Positions 1-5,210 of a stretch of DNA of 5,567 bases are shown piece after piece. A model generated the notes under the pieces. That model worked only from the letters and a program-made list of their open reading frames with translations. It was not told the origin of the DNA and made no database searches. The DNA lies in the NCBI GenBank assembly GCA_938016625.1, contig CALILB010000064.1, positions 1 through 5,567 of the forward strand, read 5' to 3'. Origin of the DNA: an uncultured bacterium (GTDB taxonomy: Bacteria > Acidobacteriota > Thermoanaerobaculia > Multivoradales > JAHEKO01). The translations under genes and the position numbers were made by a program. The stretch's first letter is position 1. Every line of letters begins with the position of its first letter.

Positions 1-1
1 A

Positions 2-352
2 GCTCAATTTGTCGTCTCGCTCTGCTGGGGCGCATTCATACTGGCCGAGGCCGGAATTCTGGACGGCCACTCCTGTACCACTTTCCCCGGTGACTACCGT
101 GTGTTCGCCGAGGCGTTTCCCGACCTCGATCTCCGCATCAATGTCACTTTTGTCCACGATGGCCGCGTGCTGACCTCCGAGGGCGGCGCCCACAGCTTCG
201 ACGTGGCCATGTACCTGGTGGATCTGCTCTATGGAGAAGAAGTCGCCAGGGGGATAGGACAAGGGTTGCTGATCCCCTGGCCACCCACCGGTGAGTCGCG
301 CCCCGCCTACGTCACCGATCCCGGCATGTCACTCGAGAGATCGACCGAGTGA
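2..352 (+). CDS. DJ-1/PfpI (GATase1-like) family protein, C-terminal part
   Basis: The 5' end lies outside the window; 116 residues are visible, ending in TGA at 350-352. The open frame runs back to the first bases, so the GTG at 101 is not the start. Residues 6-21 of the visible part (SLCWGAFILAEAGILD) match the nucleophile elbow and following helix of the DJ-1/PfpI superfamily, with Cys8 as the expected nucleophile in a C-x-G-A context. Further on, SEGGAHSFDVAMYLVDLLYG is the conserved helix seen in the DJ-1/GlxA-like amidotransferase fold. Such domains occur as glyoxalase/deglycase-like or stress enzymes, and as the N-terminal ligand domain of AraC-type regulators. No helix-turn-helix follows here, so a stand-alone enzyme-like protein is more likely. 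The catalytic Glu would lie upstream and cannot be checked. The stop codon overlaps the next ORF by one base (TGATG), suggesting coupling. The family is secure; the function is unknown. Confidence 0.85.
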   Translation, partial: AQFVVSLCWGAFILAEAGILDGHSCTTFPGDYRVFAEAFPDLDLRINVTFVHDGRVLTSEGGAHSFDVAMYLVDLLYGEEVARGIGQGLLIPWPPTGESRPAYVTDPGMSLERSTE

Positions 353-447
353 TGACCGGATTCATCGCCGTCATGTTCATCCTTCCGGTCGCCATCATCG
401 TCGCGGCGATCGTCCTCGGTCGATTCGCCGGCACATGGAAGAACTAG
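352..447 (+). CDS. 31-residue single-span membrane protein, possible symporter accessory peptide
   Basis: The ATG at 352-354 overlaps the preceding stop (TGATG), and the TAG at 445-447 lies 13 nt inside the start of the symporter gene. The product begins MTGFIAVMFILPVAIIVAAI. Residues 3-23 are one uninterrupted hydrophobic stretch, and a short basic tail follows (Arg24, Lys30). The frame is open over exactly the gap between two real genes, and coupled starts at both ends argue for a real gene. One- or two-span small subunits are known beside several sodium-symporter families (for example the TIGR03647/DUF4212 small subunit, YjcH beside ActP, and MetS beside MetP). This one is shorter than those, and I do not recognise its family. 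No strong ribosome binding site is visible; a purine-rich GAGAGA lies at 335-340. It could also be only a leader that couples translation of the symporter. Confidence 0.6.
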   Translation: MTGFIAVMFILPVAIIVAAIVLGRFAGTWKN

Positions 448-1952
448 CTGCAACCCAGGTCGTGCTAGACAGCACGGCCTTGGTGAGTTTTGTCGCCTAC
501 CTGGTCCTGGTCGTGGCCATCGGCGTCTATGCGACCCGCTTTGCCTCCTCGGGACTCGGCGAGTTTTTTGTCGGTGGCCGCAAGATGCACCGTTTCGTGG
601 TCGCGCTTTCCGCGGTGGTGTCCGGACGCAGCGCCTGGCTCCTGCTTGGTGTAACCGGCATGGCCTACCAGATCGGCGCCGCGGCCGTGTGGGCGGTCAC
701 CGGCTACATCGTCGCCGAGCTCTTCATGTTTCTCTACTATGCCGGCCGGTTGAGAAGGTTCAGCGAGGCCTACGATTGCATCACCATCCCCGACTTTTTC
801 GCCGCTCGGTTCAACGACACGTTTGGTGTGCTTCGCATCCCTTTGGTGGCCATCATTCTGGTGTTCATGGTCAGCTATGTCGCCGCTCAGTTTGTGGCCG
901 GTGGCAAGGCTTTTGCGGCCAGCTTTGGCCTTGGCAGCACCACCGGGCTGCTGCTGACGGCGGCCATTGTTCTCATCTACACCGTGCTGGGTGGCTTTCT
1001 CGCCGTCAGCCTCACCGACATGCTCCAGGCCCTGTTCATGATCGTGGCCTTGGTGCTCCTGCCTCTGGTGGCGATCGTCAACCGCGGTGGGCTGGGGGTC
1101 GTGATCGACCAACTCGCGACCCTCGACCCGACCATGATCGATCCGTTCGCACTGTCGGCAGGTGCTCTCGTCGGCTTTCTCGGCATCGGCCTCGGCTCAC
1201 CGGGGAATCCCCACATCCTGGTCCGCTACATGTCGATTCGCGACCCCGAGCAGCTCCGGTACTCGGCGGTGGTGGGCACGATCTGGAACGTGGTGATGGC
1301 GTGGGGAGCTCTTTTCATCGGACTCGTGGGCCGCGTCTACTTTCCGATCCCGGACCTCCTCCCGGATGGAGACGCCGAGAACCTCTATGTCACCCTCGCC
1401 GGCCAGCAGCTCCACCCGATCCTCCTCGGACTGGTCGTTGCTTCCATTTTCGCCGCCATCATGTCGACCGCCGACTCCCAGCTCCTGGTTGCCGCCTCCA
1501 GTATTGTCCGCGACCTCTATCAAAAGGTCTTTCGACGTGGCCGCGAGCTGTCCCCTCGAAGACTGGTGATCTACAGCCGGGTGGTGGTCGTCCTGCTGGT
1601 GCTCGTGGCTCTGGTCTTTGGATACCTGGCCCACGACCTGGTCTTCTGGCTGGTGCTTTTTGCCTGGGCCGGACTCGGGGCCGCGATTGGACCGACTTCC
1701 ATCCTGGCACTCTACTGGCGCCGAACCACCCGCGCCGGCGTCCTTGCAGGCCTGCTCGCCGCCACCACCGTCACCTTCTACTGGCGGTCGGACGATCGCC
1801 TCAACGACGCGCTCTATGTGCTCATTCCGGGCTTCTTGGCGGCTCTGGTGGCGACCGTTGTGGTGAGCCTGATCACCGCGCCACCGGATGACGCCGATGA
1901 GATGCTCGATAGCATGACCGACTCCGGTGGGCAGACACCACGCCCGGAGTGA
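435..1952 (+). CDS. PutP-like sodium:solute symporter (SSS family), atypical ion and substrate sites
   Basis: This is a 505-residue inner-membrane transporter, close to the length of E. coli PutP (502). About 13 hydrophobic segments are visible (roughly residues 17-34, 52-82, 85-104, 134-154, 170-190, 196-216, 241-255, 279-302, 328-356, 380-398, 401-422, 436-449, 460-481). PutP-like blocks occur in order: FFVGGR (44-49), YTVLGGFLAVSLTDMLQA (182-199), GNPHILVRYM (257-266), MSTADSQLL (343-351), FAWAGLGAAIGP (409-420) and IPGF (464-467). The helix-8 sodium residues are kept (Ser344, Thr345, Ala341). The helix-1 sodium motif S-D-M-S-G-W of PutP reads SGRSAW here (63-68), so Asp55 is replaced by Gly64 and Met56 by Arg65. 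PutP Trp244 and Tyr248 align with Ile251 and Ser255. The start is the ATG at 435: upstream in-frame codons encode a hydrophilic, arginine-rich extension overlapping the genes before it, whereas 435 gives the normal PutP N-terminus. No clear ribosome binding site is visible, so coupling to the 31-residue ORF is likely. The family is certain; proline as substrate and Na+ as driving ion are doubtful. Confidence 0.93.
   Translation: MEELAATQVVLDSTALVSFVAYLVLVVAIGVYATRFASSGLGEFFVGGRKMHRFVVALSAVVSGRSAWLLLGVTGMAYQIGAAAVWAVTGYIVAELFMFLYYAGRLRRFSEAYDCITIPDFFAARFNDTFGVLRIPLVAIILVFMVSYVAAQFVAGGKAFAASFGLGSTTGLLLTAAIVLIYTVLGGFLAVSLTDMLQALFMIVALVLLPLVAIVNRGGLGVVIDQLATLDPTMIDPFALSAGALVGFLGIGLGSPGNPHILVRYMSIRDPEQLRYSAVVGTIWNVVMAWGALFIGLVGRVYFPIPDLLPDGDAENLYVTLAGQQLHPILLGLVVASIFAAIMSTADSQLLVAASSIVRDLYQKVFRRGRELSPRRLVIYSRVVVVLLVLVALVFGYLAHDLVFWLVLFAWAGLGAAIGPTSILALYWRRTTRAGVLAGLLAATTVTFYWRSDDRLNDALYVLIPGFLAALVATVVVSLITAPPDDADEMLDSMTDSGGQTPRPE
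1921..1950. terminator. Stem-loop at the convergent gene junction, possible bidirectional terminator without T-tract
   Basis: ACTCCGG (1921-1927) and CCGGAGT (1944-1950) form a perfect 7-bp inverted repeat. TGG (1928-1930) can also pair with CCA (1938-1940), leaving a 3-nt bulge and a GCAGACA loop. The repeat covers the last codons of the symporter and the first base of its stop codon. It lies 17-46 nt beyond the end of the convergent minus-strand gene, so it could fold in both transcripts. No run of T follows on either strand, so it is not a canonical intrinsic terminator. It may slow RNA polymerase, protect 3' ends or work with Rho, or it may be chance in GC-rich coding DNA. Confidence 0.35.
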
Positions 1953-1966
1953 TGGAAGGCGGATTT

Positions 1967-3763
1967 CTACCGCTTGGCGAAGAAAACTTGGAGACGCGAG
2001 CCCTGCGGCTCCATCTCTCGGACATAGACATCGGCGCCGGTAAGGTCGGCGACAACGTGGAGAACGCTGCCCTGCGGCTCTTCGTGCAAACCTGTACGGA
2101 TGCGTTGAATGTGCGAAGTCCCGACATCCAGAGTCGATTCGGCTGGAGCCCGAGTCACACCATAGATCTTTATGACGACGCGGGCGGCGGCGCCCTCGAT
2201 GCGCGACTGTTCGACCTGCCCACCTATAACCTGGTCATCGGCCCACAGTATGAGAAGAGTCTCACCACCCAACTCCTCCCAAGTGATGCGCTCGATACGC
2301 GACAGCTTGCTGACAACCGGCACCACCTCTCGCCTCTCTCTCGGCGCCGGTGCAACCGCCGGAGCTTCCGTCACGGCCGGCGACGGAGGCGCCGACTCGG
2401 GCTCGACTTCGTCGGGAGCCGTCTCTTCGACCGGCGGCGGTGGCTCCTCGACCGGGGTGGAGACCTCCATTTCGGACTCGCCTTCGATAAAAGAGGCGAC
2501 GGCGGAAGTCAGCGACTCGACATAGGGCTGGAGAAGTCCCTTGTAGTAGGCATAGCCCGCCGCTCCTGCGAGGATCGCCACCACCAGCAGGAGAAACGTC
2601 CCTCGCCCGGGTCTCCGTTTCTTGCTGTAGGTTCCCAGCGACGGCTCCAACCCCGCCATCTCCACGTCGGTCTCACCCACCGCTCCGGTTTCATCCGGCC
2701 ACTTCAGGGCACCCGAGGCCACCACCAGCTCATCGGGTACGGGCGCGTCGGTAAGCTCCTCGGTAAACCGGATCTCAGGGGCCGGGGGAGCGATTGGCGG
2801 CGGTTCGAAGCCGCTGTCCGGTGACGGACCGATCGCAACCGGCTCTTCCCACTGAACGTCTTCACCCTCCGTGGGTGGCACGTCGATGCCGCCGATTTCC
2901 GGCAACTCGACCGAAGGCGGCGTGGGAAGAGGCGGCTGTGTGTCGACGGGTGGCAGATCTTCAATGGAGACCTTCGGCTCGTCGAACCGCGGCCCGCCCG
3001 GTGGAGCGTCGGCGAGGTCATCGGGTGGGGTCACCAGCGTCGACGGGGCAGACTCCTCCATGTCGAAGAAGCTCTGATCCGCGGGTGGCGCCGTGGGCGG
3101 CGGTGCAAGATCATCGGGTGGTGTGACCAGAGTGGGGGGACTGGACTCCTCCATATCCACAAAGCTCTGATCCGCCGGCGGTGCAGCTTCCGGCTCGGGT
3201 GGCCGCACCTCTTGACGAACGCTCGCCTCGATCTCCGCCAACTCGGGAATCTCTTGCTCGAGATCTCCGACGGCTTCCTGTTCGACCACCACCGGGGCCT
3301 GCTCGACCGGCGGCGGGACATCCTCGACCACTACCGGTACCTCCACGGCCGCCGCGGGAGCCGGTTCCTCGAGAACAAACAGCGCCTCACCCTGGCGCCG
3401 GTGACTGTCGACGACCTTGGCCAGCAGCCGCTGGCCGGGTTCATCGAGCTCGTGGAAGCGAATCGACATCCCCTCCGGCGACTGATCCGCAGCGGCCAGG
3501 CGGACGGTAACCACTTCCGCTTCGCCCTGCATCAGCTGAAAACCGTCGGCAATCCTCAATACAACGCTGATTCTCGAGCCGACGGCCTTGGGTTTCTGCA
3601 CCGCGATAAACATACCCTCCTCGGAGAGGGTCGCGGCGCTCAAGCTGATGAACTCCCGGAAGCTCGGATACTCCACCACCACCTGCCGGTCGCTGAGCGT
3701 TACCACGGGCGCGGCTTTTGAATCACCTGTAGCCATTTGAATCTCGTTCACCTCGCTCGACAT
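1967..3763 (-). CDS. PilZ-like domain, proline/acidic linker, transmembrane segment and periplasmic AMIN domain protein
   Basis: The product has 598 residues. Residues 24-120 resemble the PilZ-type domain TIGR02266 (YPSFREF at 32-38, LSEEGMFIAV at 46-55, a GEAEVV strand, and GMSIRFHELD at 98-107). Residues 130-380 form a proline- and acid-rich, probably disordered linker. KKRRPGR (381-387) precedes one membrane span (389-407), and the positive-inside rule puts the N-terminus in the cytoplasm. A second Pro/Glu-rich stretch (430-475) leads to an AMIN-like domain (487-597), seen in SRIERITWEELGGETLLI, RVVIKIYGV, HIQRIRTGLH and LHVVADL. AMIN domains of AmiC and PilQ target proteins to the cell wall or the secretin. 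The PilZ-like part lacks the RxxxR motif, and the D/N of D/NxSxxG is Thr45, so c-di-GMP binding is unlikely. The chosen start is the ATG at 3763, 34 nt after the GAF gene stop, with GGAG only 2 nt upstream. The ATG at 3736, with GAGGTG 12 nt upstream, is an alternative. It is the last gene of the minus-strand set. A role linking a signal pathway to the envelope or a pilus machine is inferred. Confidence 0.85.
   Translation of the reverse strand: MSSEVNEIQMATGDSKAAPVVTLSDRQVVVEYPSFREFISLSAATLSEEGMFIAVQKPKAVGSRISVVLRIADGFQLMQGEAEVVTVRLAAADQSPEGMSIRFHELDEPGQRLLAKVVDSHRRQGEALFVLEEPAPAAAVEVPVVVEDVPPPVEQAPVVVEQEAVGDLEQEIPELAEIEASVRQEVRPPEPEAAPPADQSFVDMEESSPPTLVTPPDDLAPPPTAPPADQSFFDMEESAPSTLVTPPDDLADAPPGGPRFDEPKVSIEDLPPVDTQPPLPTPPSVELPEIGGIDVPPTEGEDVQWEEPVAIGPSPDSGFEPPPIAPPAPEIRFTEELTDAPVPDELVVASGALKWPDETGAVGETDVEMAGLEPSLGTYSKKRRPGRGTFLLLVVAILAGAAGYAYYKGLLQPYVESLTSAVASFIEGESEMEVSTPVEEPPPPVEETAPDEVEPESAPPSPAVTEAPAVAPAPRERREVVPVVSKLSRIERITWEELGGETLLILWADDQVIGGQVEQSRIEGAAARVVIKIYGVTRAPAESTLDVGTSHIQRIRTGLHEEPQGSVLHVVADLTGADVYVREMEPQGSRLQVFFAKR
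3018..3184 (-). repeat. Two-copy 93-bp tandem duplication in the linker of the PilZ-AMIN gene
   Basis: The plus-strand segments 3018-3091 and 3111-3184 align without gaps at an offset of 93 bp. Shared blocks include TCATCGGGTGG (3018 and 3111), GACTCCTCCAT (3051 and 3144) and CTCTGATCCGC (3072 and 3165). The encoded 31-residue unit reads PPADQSFVDMEESSPPTLVT then PPDDLA in one copy, and PPADQSFFDMEESAPSTLVT then PPDDLA in the other (residues about 194-250). The unit is a whole number of codons. The conserved F-x-D-M-E-E core within a Pro/Asp-rich setting looks like a short linear motif. Confidence 0.85.
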
Positions 3764-3797
3764 ATCTCCGGCGAATTCTAGCAGCCCGAACCCGCTT

Positions 3798-4568
3798 CTA
3801 CCCTCCCCTGACCACTTCGACAAGGTCCTCGAGGGTCCGCAGCTTGCGATCGGTCGCCACAAAAAGCTGCGCTGCGAACAATGCCGACGCGGCGTGTGCC
3901 GCCAAAAGATCCAACAAATCACGGTCCTCGGAAGTCAACGAGGCCTTGTGATCGAGCAGTTTGAGGATGACCAATGCCCCCATGGTCGATCCTTTTATCG
4001 CCAGGGGAACCACGGCCAGGGCATGAGAGCCCTCTTCAGTGGAAGTTCGCAGGACACCATCGACGAGGGCCTCGTCGACCATCGCATCTCCACCGGTGTA
4101 GTCCGGGCCGACGAACAGCCCATCGGCCACGCCAACCGTCTGGCGCGAAACCGCCACCTCGTAGCCGTCGGTGTCGCCTTGTCGCAGCAGTAGGGCGTAG
4201 CTATCGGCGCCGAGGAGCTCGACTGCGATCTCGCCGACCGTTCTCTTGACCTCTTCGAGGTCGAGTGTCTCGTGAAGCTCACAGGTGGCGACATAGAGAC
4301 TCATCAACCGGCCGCGCTGGTGTTCGACCTCGACCATCCGGTCGGTGGTCTCCTGGAGATCGGTCTCCGATTCGGCGAGGCGGCTCTTGAGCTGATCGAT
4401 ATCGCCACTCGCGTCGCCGGCCTCGTGCCCGGTATCGGAGCTCTCGTCAGGAGACCTCCCTTGCACCTCGCGTATCAGTACTCCCGCCTTGTCGATGACG
4501 GACTGGAGCTCCGCCACGAGCTCCTCCACCGTCAGCTCGCTGGCATCTCGATGCCGATCTTCTGCCAA
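3798..4568 (-). CDS. Coiled-coil and GAF domain signalling protein
   Basis: The product has 256 residues, is soluble, and has no signal peptide or membrane span. Residues 10-36 form an amphipathic acidic helix, 37-55 a Ser/Asp/Gly-rich linker, and 56-90 a predicted coiled coil (IDQLKSRLAESETDLQETTD and following heptads). A GAF-like domain covers about 91-240: the entry helix LYVATCELHETLDLEEVKRT, the strand block LLGADSYALLLR, the central HALAVVPLAIKGSTMGALVI, and the closing helix SEDRDLLDLLAAHAASAL. GAF domains bind small ligands or act as dimeric input or scaffold modules; no ligand can be read from the sequence. There is no kinase, cyclase or phosphatase domain, so output must go through a partner protein. 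The start is TTG at 4568, supported by GAGGGA 9 nt upstream; no nearby in-frame ATG or GTG begins the helix as well. It lies 13 nt after the receiver gene and 34 nt before the PilZ-AMIN gene, consistent with one operon. Confidence 0.85.
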   Translation of the reverse strand: MAEDRHRDASELTVEELVAELQSVIDKAGVLIREVQGRSPDESSDTGHEAGDASGDIDQLKSRLAESETDLQETTDRMVEVEHQRGRLMSLYVATCELHETLDLEEVKRTVGEIAVELLGADSYALLLRQGDTDGYEVAVSRQTVGVADGLFVGPDYTGGDAMVDEALVDGVLRTSTEEGSHALAVVPLAIKGSTMGALVILKLLDHKASLTSEDRDLLDLLAAHAASALFAAQLFVATDRKLRTLEDLVEVVRGG

Positions 4569-4577
4569 TTGTCCGGT

Positions 4578-4583
4578 TCCCTC
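4578..4583 (-). promoter_or_regulatory. Ribosome binding site of the GAF gene, overlapping the upstream stop codon
   Basis: Read on the minus strand this is GAGGGA, 9 nt before the TTG start at 4568. Its first two bases are the last two bases of the receiver gene's TGA stop (4584-4582), so ribosomes ending on the receiver gene uncover or reuse it. This supports both the unusual TTG start and translational coupling. Confidence 0.65.
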
Positions 4584-4959
4584 AGTCCGACGCCTCGGGT
4601 GGAAGACGTTCGATGAGCTTCAGAATCTCCTCGTTGCGGAAGGGCTTCTTGATGTAGGCAGCCGCACCGGCCTGTAGCCCTCGCACAGTGTCCTGATCCT
4701 TGCCCTCGGTGCTGACAATGATCACCGGTACTTCGGTGAAGGCCTCGCTCCGCTTGACCTCTTCGAGGAACTCGAATCCGTTCATGCTCGGCATGTTTAT
4801 GTCGAGCAGGATGAGATCGATGTCCGGATGCTCGTGAAGCCGCTCGAGCCCCTCTCTTCCGTCCATCGCGTGCACCAGTGCGTAGGATCGCAGCATCACC
4901 TCGAACATCTTGTGAATCAACTTCGAGTCGTCGACAACGAGCACTTTCTTTGGCTGCAC
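4582..4959 (-). CDS. Single-domain response regulator (CheY-like receiver)
   Basis: The 125-residue product is just one receiver domain. Asp10-Asp11 (VLVVDDS) form the acidic metal-binding pair, Asp53 in LILLDINMPSMNG is the phospho-acceptor, Thr84 (IVSTEG) and Lys105 (YIKKPF) are the conserved switch residues, and Tyr102 is the aromatic switch position. All catalytic residues are present, so it should be phosphorylated. No output domain follows, so it would act by protein contact, as CheY does, or as a phosphate relay or sink. The start is GTG at 4959 because AGGAG lies 10 nt upstream (4970-4974 on the minus strand) and because it gives exact receiver length. The ATG at 5055 in the same frame would add 32 residues of non-conserved leader. 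It is first in the minus-strand set with the GAF and PilZ-AMIN genes and is divergent from a CheA-type kinase, its likely phosphodonor. Confidence 0.95.
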   Translation of the reverse strand: MQPKKVLVVDDSKLIHKMFEVMLRSYALVHAMDGREGLERLHEHPDIDLILLDINMPSMNGFEFLEEVKRSEAFTEVPVIIVSTEGKDQDTVRGLQAGAAAYIKKPFRNEEILKLIERLPPEASD

Positions 4960-4969
4960 TGGCCTCGAG

Positions 4970-4974
4970 CTCCT
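4970..4974 (-). promoter_or_regulatory. Ribosome binding site deciding the GTG start of the receiver gene
   Basis: On the minus strand this is AGGAG, within AATAGGAGCTCGAGG, 10 nt before the GTG at 4959. It is the best Shine-Dalgarno match in the region and favours that start over the upstream in-frame ATG at 5055. Confidence 0.65.
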
Positions 4975-5126
4975 ATTCTGAAACGGAATGCTGATCCTCT
5001 GGGGCTTGGAATGGATTTGCCAGCGCCATTCCCACCCGAGCGTAGCCGATCCCACGACCCGCTTACAATCACCTCTTTCACAGCACTCTACGGGACCAGG
5101 CGACCTCCATCCAGTGGTCTATTTCA

Positions 5127-5146
5127 TTGACAAAAAACGTCGTCAA
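5127..5146. promoter_or_regulatory. Hyphenated dyad TTGAC-N10-GTCAA, candidate operator or overlapping -35 elements
   Basis: TTGAC (5127-5131) and its exact complement GTCAA (5142-5146) are separated by 10 bp, putting the half-sites 15 bp apart centre to centre. Each arm is also a -35-like sequence, one per strand, pointing towards the two divergent genes. The symmetry is visible directly; a role as operator or as two mutually exclusive promoters is inference. Confidence 0.3.
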
Positions 5147-5153
5147 GCATAGT
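5127..5153 (+). promoter_or_regulatory. Possible sigma-70-type promoter for the CheA-like gene
   Basis: A perfect TTGACA -35 hexamer (5127-5132) is followed after 15 bp by CATAGT (5148-5153; 4 of 6 matches to TATAAT), with an A6 tract at 5132-5137. This is the most AT-rich patch of the window and lies in the divergent intergenic gap, 58 nt before the GTG at 5211. The spacer is shorter than the ideal 17 bp and the host's sigma-factor preferences are unknown. A TTGACG on the opposite strand (5146-5141), with a weak AATAGA 17 bp further on (5123-5118), could serve the minus-strand genes from the same patch. Confidence 0.4.
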
Positions 5154-5164
5154 TAAAGGCAGGA

Positions 5165-5183
5165 TTCTGAGACATCTCCAGAA
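5165..5183. promoter_or_regulatory. Imperfect palindrome upstream of the CheA-like gene
   Basis: TTCTGAGACATCTCCAGAA reads as TTCT-GAGA-CA-TCTC-(C)-AGAA: 8-bp arms with a 2-nt centre and one unpaired C at 5179. It lies between the putative -10 element and the GTG start at 5211. It could be a repressor site or a small 5'-leader hairpin. I do not recognise it as the site of a known regulator. Confidence 0.3.
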
Positions 5184-5210
5184 GGCTATCGACCAGATCA
5201 AAAACCCGCA

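Noticed and set aside
291..434. N-terminal extension of the symporter from an ATG at 291
   Set aside because: The extra 48 residues are Arg/His/Pro-rich and overlap two other genes. ATG 435 gives the usual PutP-type N-terminus.
465..1112. 215-codon minus-strand ORF opposite the symporter
   Set aside because: His/Asp/Gln-rich composition is typical of the antisense of a membrane-protein gene, and no family is recognisable.
689..1891. 400-codon plus-strand ORF inside the symporter gene
   Set aside because: Composition is dominated by Arg, His, Pro and Gly, with no hydrophobic or domain pattern. It is the frame shadow of the symporter in GC-rich DNA.
1949..2824. 291-codon plus-strand ORF opposite the PilZ-AMIN gene
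   Set aside because: It lies antisense to the AMIN and linker coding region, has Arg-rich low-complexity composition and no recognisable domain. The minus-strand reading has clear domains.
3130..3380. Pro/Glu-rich stretch considered as a frameshift or low-quality region
   Set aside because: The minus-strand frame stays open through it, connects recognisable domains on both sides, and has the composition expected of a disordered linker.
3764..3922. N-terminal extension of the PilZ-AMIN gene from an ATG at 3922
   Set aside because: It would overlap the GAF gene by 125 nt, its residues are Arg/Trp/Cys-rich and unlike the domain that follows, and starts at 3763 or 3736 fit the gap after the GAF stop codon.
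4960..5055. N-terminal extension of the receiver from an ATG at 5055
   Set aside because: The extra 32 residues resemble no receiver sequence, while GTG 4959 has AGGAG at a good distance and gives exact domain length.
4960..5210. Small genes, riboswitch or sRNA in the divergent intergenic region
   Set aside because: I find no convincing small ORF with a ribosome binding site and no known RNA motif; only promoter-like elements and short dyads are visible.
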